Origin: an uncultured Pseudomonas sp.
GTDB lineage: Bacteria > Pseudomonadota > Gammaproteobacteria > Pseudomonadales > Pseudomonadaceae
Length of the DNA: 7,786 nucleotides
Assembly (NCBI GenBank): GCA_946886875.1
Contig: CAMPJN010000173.1
Span: 1 to 7,786 of the forward strand
Direction: 5' to 3'
Both the position numbers and the translations under genes were made by a program. Positions 6,024 to 7,786 of the stretch are shown here, piece by piece. The stretch's first letter is position 1; each line of letters opens with the position of its first letter. The notes under the pieces were generated by a model, which saw only the letters and a list, made by a program, of their open reading frames with translations, made no database searches and had not been told where the DNA came from.

Positions 6024-6079
6024 AAACCCTACGACTAAAGTCGTAGGGGGTTTCGCCAGCGGGCTTGCGTCGGCTGGCG
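6024..6079. repeat. Two adjacent inverted repeats, REP-like
   Basis: CCCTACGAC (6027-6035), loop TAAA, GTCGTAGGG (6040-6048) is a perfect 9-bp stem, extendable by flanking AAA/TTT across a GG bulge. It is followed by CGCCAGC (6054-6060) and GCTGGCG (6073-6079), a 7-bp stem with a 12-nt loop. Together with the hairpin at 5984-6016 this makes three inverted repeats within 96 nt. The wording GTAGGG...GCGGGCTTGCG recalls Pseudomonas REP elements, which occur in many intergenic copies. The family assignment is by resemblance only. Confidence 0.5.
6036..6062 (+). promoter_or_regulatory. Weak FliA (sigma28)-like candidate promoter for the PilJ-type receptor
   Basis: TAAAGTCG (6036-6043), an 11-nt spacer, and GCCAGCGG (6055-6062) have the spacing of the FliA consensus TAAAGTTT-N11-GCCGATAA. 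The -35 half matches 6 of 8, but the -10 half keeps only GCC. It overlaps the inverted repeats, so chance is a real possibility. No good sigma70 boxes were seen upstream of the receptor gene. Confidence 0.2.
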
Positions 6080-6128
6080 TTCGAACGGCTATGGTGGAGT
6101 ATTCGGACAGGTCTCTGAGGGATGCTCC

Positions 6129-7718
6129 ATGTCAGTCACGCTGCTTTTCGATCGCCTGCTGTGCGCTATAGGTCTGCGCACCCTGAATCAACAGTTTCTG
6201 TTCTCCTATGCCTTGATGTTCCTGCTGGCGCTGGTCGCCTCAGTGGCGCTGTATCTGAATATGGCGGTGTCGCCGGAAACCATCAACGTGGCGGGCGCTC
6301 AGCGCATGCTCAGCCAGAAAATGAGCAAAGAGGCCCTGTTATTGCGTGAGGGGGCCATCGAGCGGGCGGTGCTGGACGCCACCATCAGCCAGTTCGCCCA
6401 GGCCCACGAGGCCCTGCTCAAGGGCAACGTCGAGCGCAAGATCAGCGTGATCCAAGCCCCGGAGGTTCAGGCGCAGATGCTGTTGGTTGGGCGTTTGTGG
6501 GAGGGCTTCCGCGTGCAATTGGAAACCTCGGCCAGTGCTGCCGAGAAGGTCGATCTGGCTGCTCTGGAAGGCGCTTCGACCCAGTTGCTGCGGGAAATGA
6601 ACAAGGCGGTCGGGCTGATGGCGACGCATATCGAGAGTCGCCAACGCGACCTGATGTGGCTAGCCTTCGGCTGTTTGGTGGGGATTCTGCTGCTAGTGGT
6701 ATTGGGCAGGCAGTTTGGCTTGCGGCCACTAATGAGCAACCTGAACCTGGTGGAACACGGCCTGACTCGGGTCGGCGGTGGCGATTTCACCCGGCGTCTG
6801 GAGGGCGGGCAGCGCGACAACGAAATTGGCAGGATCATCGCCGGCTATAACCGCATGCAGGCGGAGGTGCGCGCTTTGTTGGGCGAGGTCAAAGCCTCGG
6901 GCGGGAATACCCAGGCGCATGTCGAACAGGCGGTGACGGCGGCCCAGGCCGCGGGAGATGGCGCGCGGCGCCAACATGAGAACCTCGATCAGATGGCTAC
7001 CGCGATGACCGAGATGAGCGCAACCGTCGCCGAAGTAGCGCGACATGCCAGCCTGGCTGCGGAGTCCACGCGCAATGCCGATGAATGCGCCCAGGCCGGG
7101 CAGCGCGCGGTGCAGCGCAGCGCTGAGCTGTTGACCAGCCTGAGCGCCCAGATGGAACGTAATGCCGAAGGCCTGGTGGCCCTGCGCGAGGAAACTGCCG
7201 GGGTCGGTAAGGTATTGGAAGTAATTACCGCGATTGCCGAGCAAACCAATCTGCTGGCGCTCAACGCCGCCATCGAAGCGGCCCGCGCCGGTGAGGCCGG
7301 ACGCGGTTTCGCCGTGGTCGCCGACGAAGTGCGCACCCTGGCCAGCCGCACTCAACAATCCACTGGGGAAATCCAGGTCATTATTCAGCGCTTGCAAGCG
7401 GGGGCGGAGCAGGCCGTGGCGGCGATTCAGAGCAGCAGCGAACTGGTGCGCAGCAATCTGCAGCATGTGCAGGAGGCCAATCAGGTGCTCGATACCATAG
7501 TCGGAGCGGTGGATAGCATCAATACGATGAACGCGCAGATCGCCACCGCTGCGGAAGAGCAAAGCCAGGTGGCCCAGGATATCGATCAGCGTGTCGCCGA
7601 AGTCTCAGGGTTGGCCGAGCGTGGTCATGGCGACGCGCAGAGCGTGATGCAGGTCAGTGACCGAATTCATAGCGAGATACAGCGTCTGACCGCTCAGCTG
7701 AGCCGCTTTCAGACTTGA
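6129..7718 (+). CDS. Transmembrane chemoreceptor with PilJ/NarX-type periplasmic domain
   Basis: A 529-residue inner-membrane methyl-accepting chemotaxis protein of complete, normal architecture. TM1 is about 22-42, the periplasmic domain 43-175, TM2 about 176-193, HAMP about 194-248 and the cytoplasmic hairpin 250-529. The tip (about 368-403) carries [17 protein letters not shown] and [13 protein letters not shown]. Candidate methylation helices lie around 291-308 and 473-485. Right after TM1, [19 protein letters not shown] (52-70) is the P-box-like signature of PilJ and NarX/NarQ sensors, with Arg59 the likely nitrate-contact residue. P. aeruginosa McpN has such a domain and mediates nitrate taxis, so nitrate sensing is a fair inference, though PilJ domains can have other ligands. 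GAGGGA lies 6 nt before the ATG. The C-terminus (LSRFQT) has no CheR-tethering pentapeptide. It stands alone on the plus strand, so it may feed a different kinase from the one encoded here. Confidence 0.94.
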   Translation: MSVTLLFDRLLCAIGLRTLNQQFLFSYALMFLLALVASVALYLNMAVSPETINVAGAQRMLSQKMSKEALLLREGAIERAVLDATISQFAQAHEALLKGNVERKISVIQAPEVQAQMLLVGRLWEGFRVQLETSASAAEKVDLAALEGASTQLLREMNKAVGLMATHIESRQRDLMWLAFGCLVGILLLVVLGRQFGLRPLMSNLNLVEHGLTRVGGGDFTRRLEGGQRDNEIGRIIAGYNRMQAEVRALLGEVKASGGNTQAHVEQAVTAAQAAGDGARRQHENLDQMATAMTEMSATVAEVARHASLAAESTRNADECAQAGQRAVQRSAELLTSLSAQMERNAEGLVALREETAGVGKVLEVITAIAEQTNLLALNAAIEAARAGEAGRGFAVVADEVRTLASRTQQSTGEIQVIIQRLQAGAEQAVAAIQSSSELVRSNLQHVQEANQVLDTIVGAVDSINTMNAQIATAAEEQSQVAQDIDQRVAEVSGLAERGHGDAQSVMQVSDRIHSEIQRLTAQLSRFQT

Positions 7719-7786
7719 TGGGCGGGCGGCAATAAGCTGTCAGTCGGTGGTGTTCTGTGATTGCGGCTCTGCGATTGGCGTGTCAT

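Noticed and set aside
6729..7562. Minus-strand 277-codon frame opposite the PilJ-type receptor
   Set aside because: Antisense shadow. A similar shadow appears opposite the other MCP hairpin because the DNA there encodes the same conserved peptide.
7719..7786. Possible start of a convergent gene or a terminator at the right edge
   Set aside because: The short minus-strand reading ending at 7711 shows no recognisable C-terminus, and no stable hairpin with a T-tract is visible in these 68 nt.

Overview
This window looks like chromosomal DNA from a Pseudomonas-like gammaproteobacterium. The evidence is high GC with strong third-position GC bias, Pseudomonas-style CheA and MCP sequences, and a typical short MAPEG protein. 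Nothing in it suggests a recent mobile element. The species cannot be fixed from the sequence alone.

Left part (1-5308, minus strand): a tightly packed operon read right to left. The order is a membrane-anchored methyl-accepting protein with no ligand-binding domain, then a STAS-domain anti-sigma-antagonist-like protein. Next is a large response regulator fused to a PP2C (SpoIIE/RsbU) phosphatase and an RsbW-like HATPase, then CheY, then CheA, which runs off the left edge. Spacings are 17 nt, 7 nt, a 4-nt ATGA overlap and 42 nt, so co-transcription and translational coupling are likely. The set resembles the accessory (F7/Che2-type) chemosensory clusters of Pseudomonas and Vibrio, where cheW, mcp, cheR, cheD and cheB usually follow cheA. 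Those genes would lie beyond the window. The expected circuit is receptor to CheA, CheA to two competing regulators (CheY and the REC-PP2C-HATPase protein), and the latter setting the phosphorylation state of the STAS protein.

Middle (5309-6128): a divergent intergenic region with candidate promoters for the operon, a plus-strand MAPEG-family membrane protein gene, then a 146-nt gap packed with three inverted repeats. One of these may be a terminator and the others are REP-like.

Right part (6129-7718, plus strand): a full-length transmembrane chemoreceptor with a PilJ/NarX-type periplasmic domain carrying the P-box motif, so nitrate or a related ligand is a reasonable guess. The last 68 nt show no supportable feature.

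The most interesting points are these. (1) The C-terminal arm of the operon's receptor-like protein carries a CheZ-like FQDLxxQ (DxxxQ) motif and ends in EIDFF, recalling CheY-binding peptides, so it may be a receptor-phosphatase. (2) The CheA linker has four copies of an aromatic-acidic motif where a P2 domain would normally sit, followed by four tandem RRxxD pentapeptides. (3) A chemosensory kinase is directly coupled to a partner-switching module.
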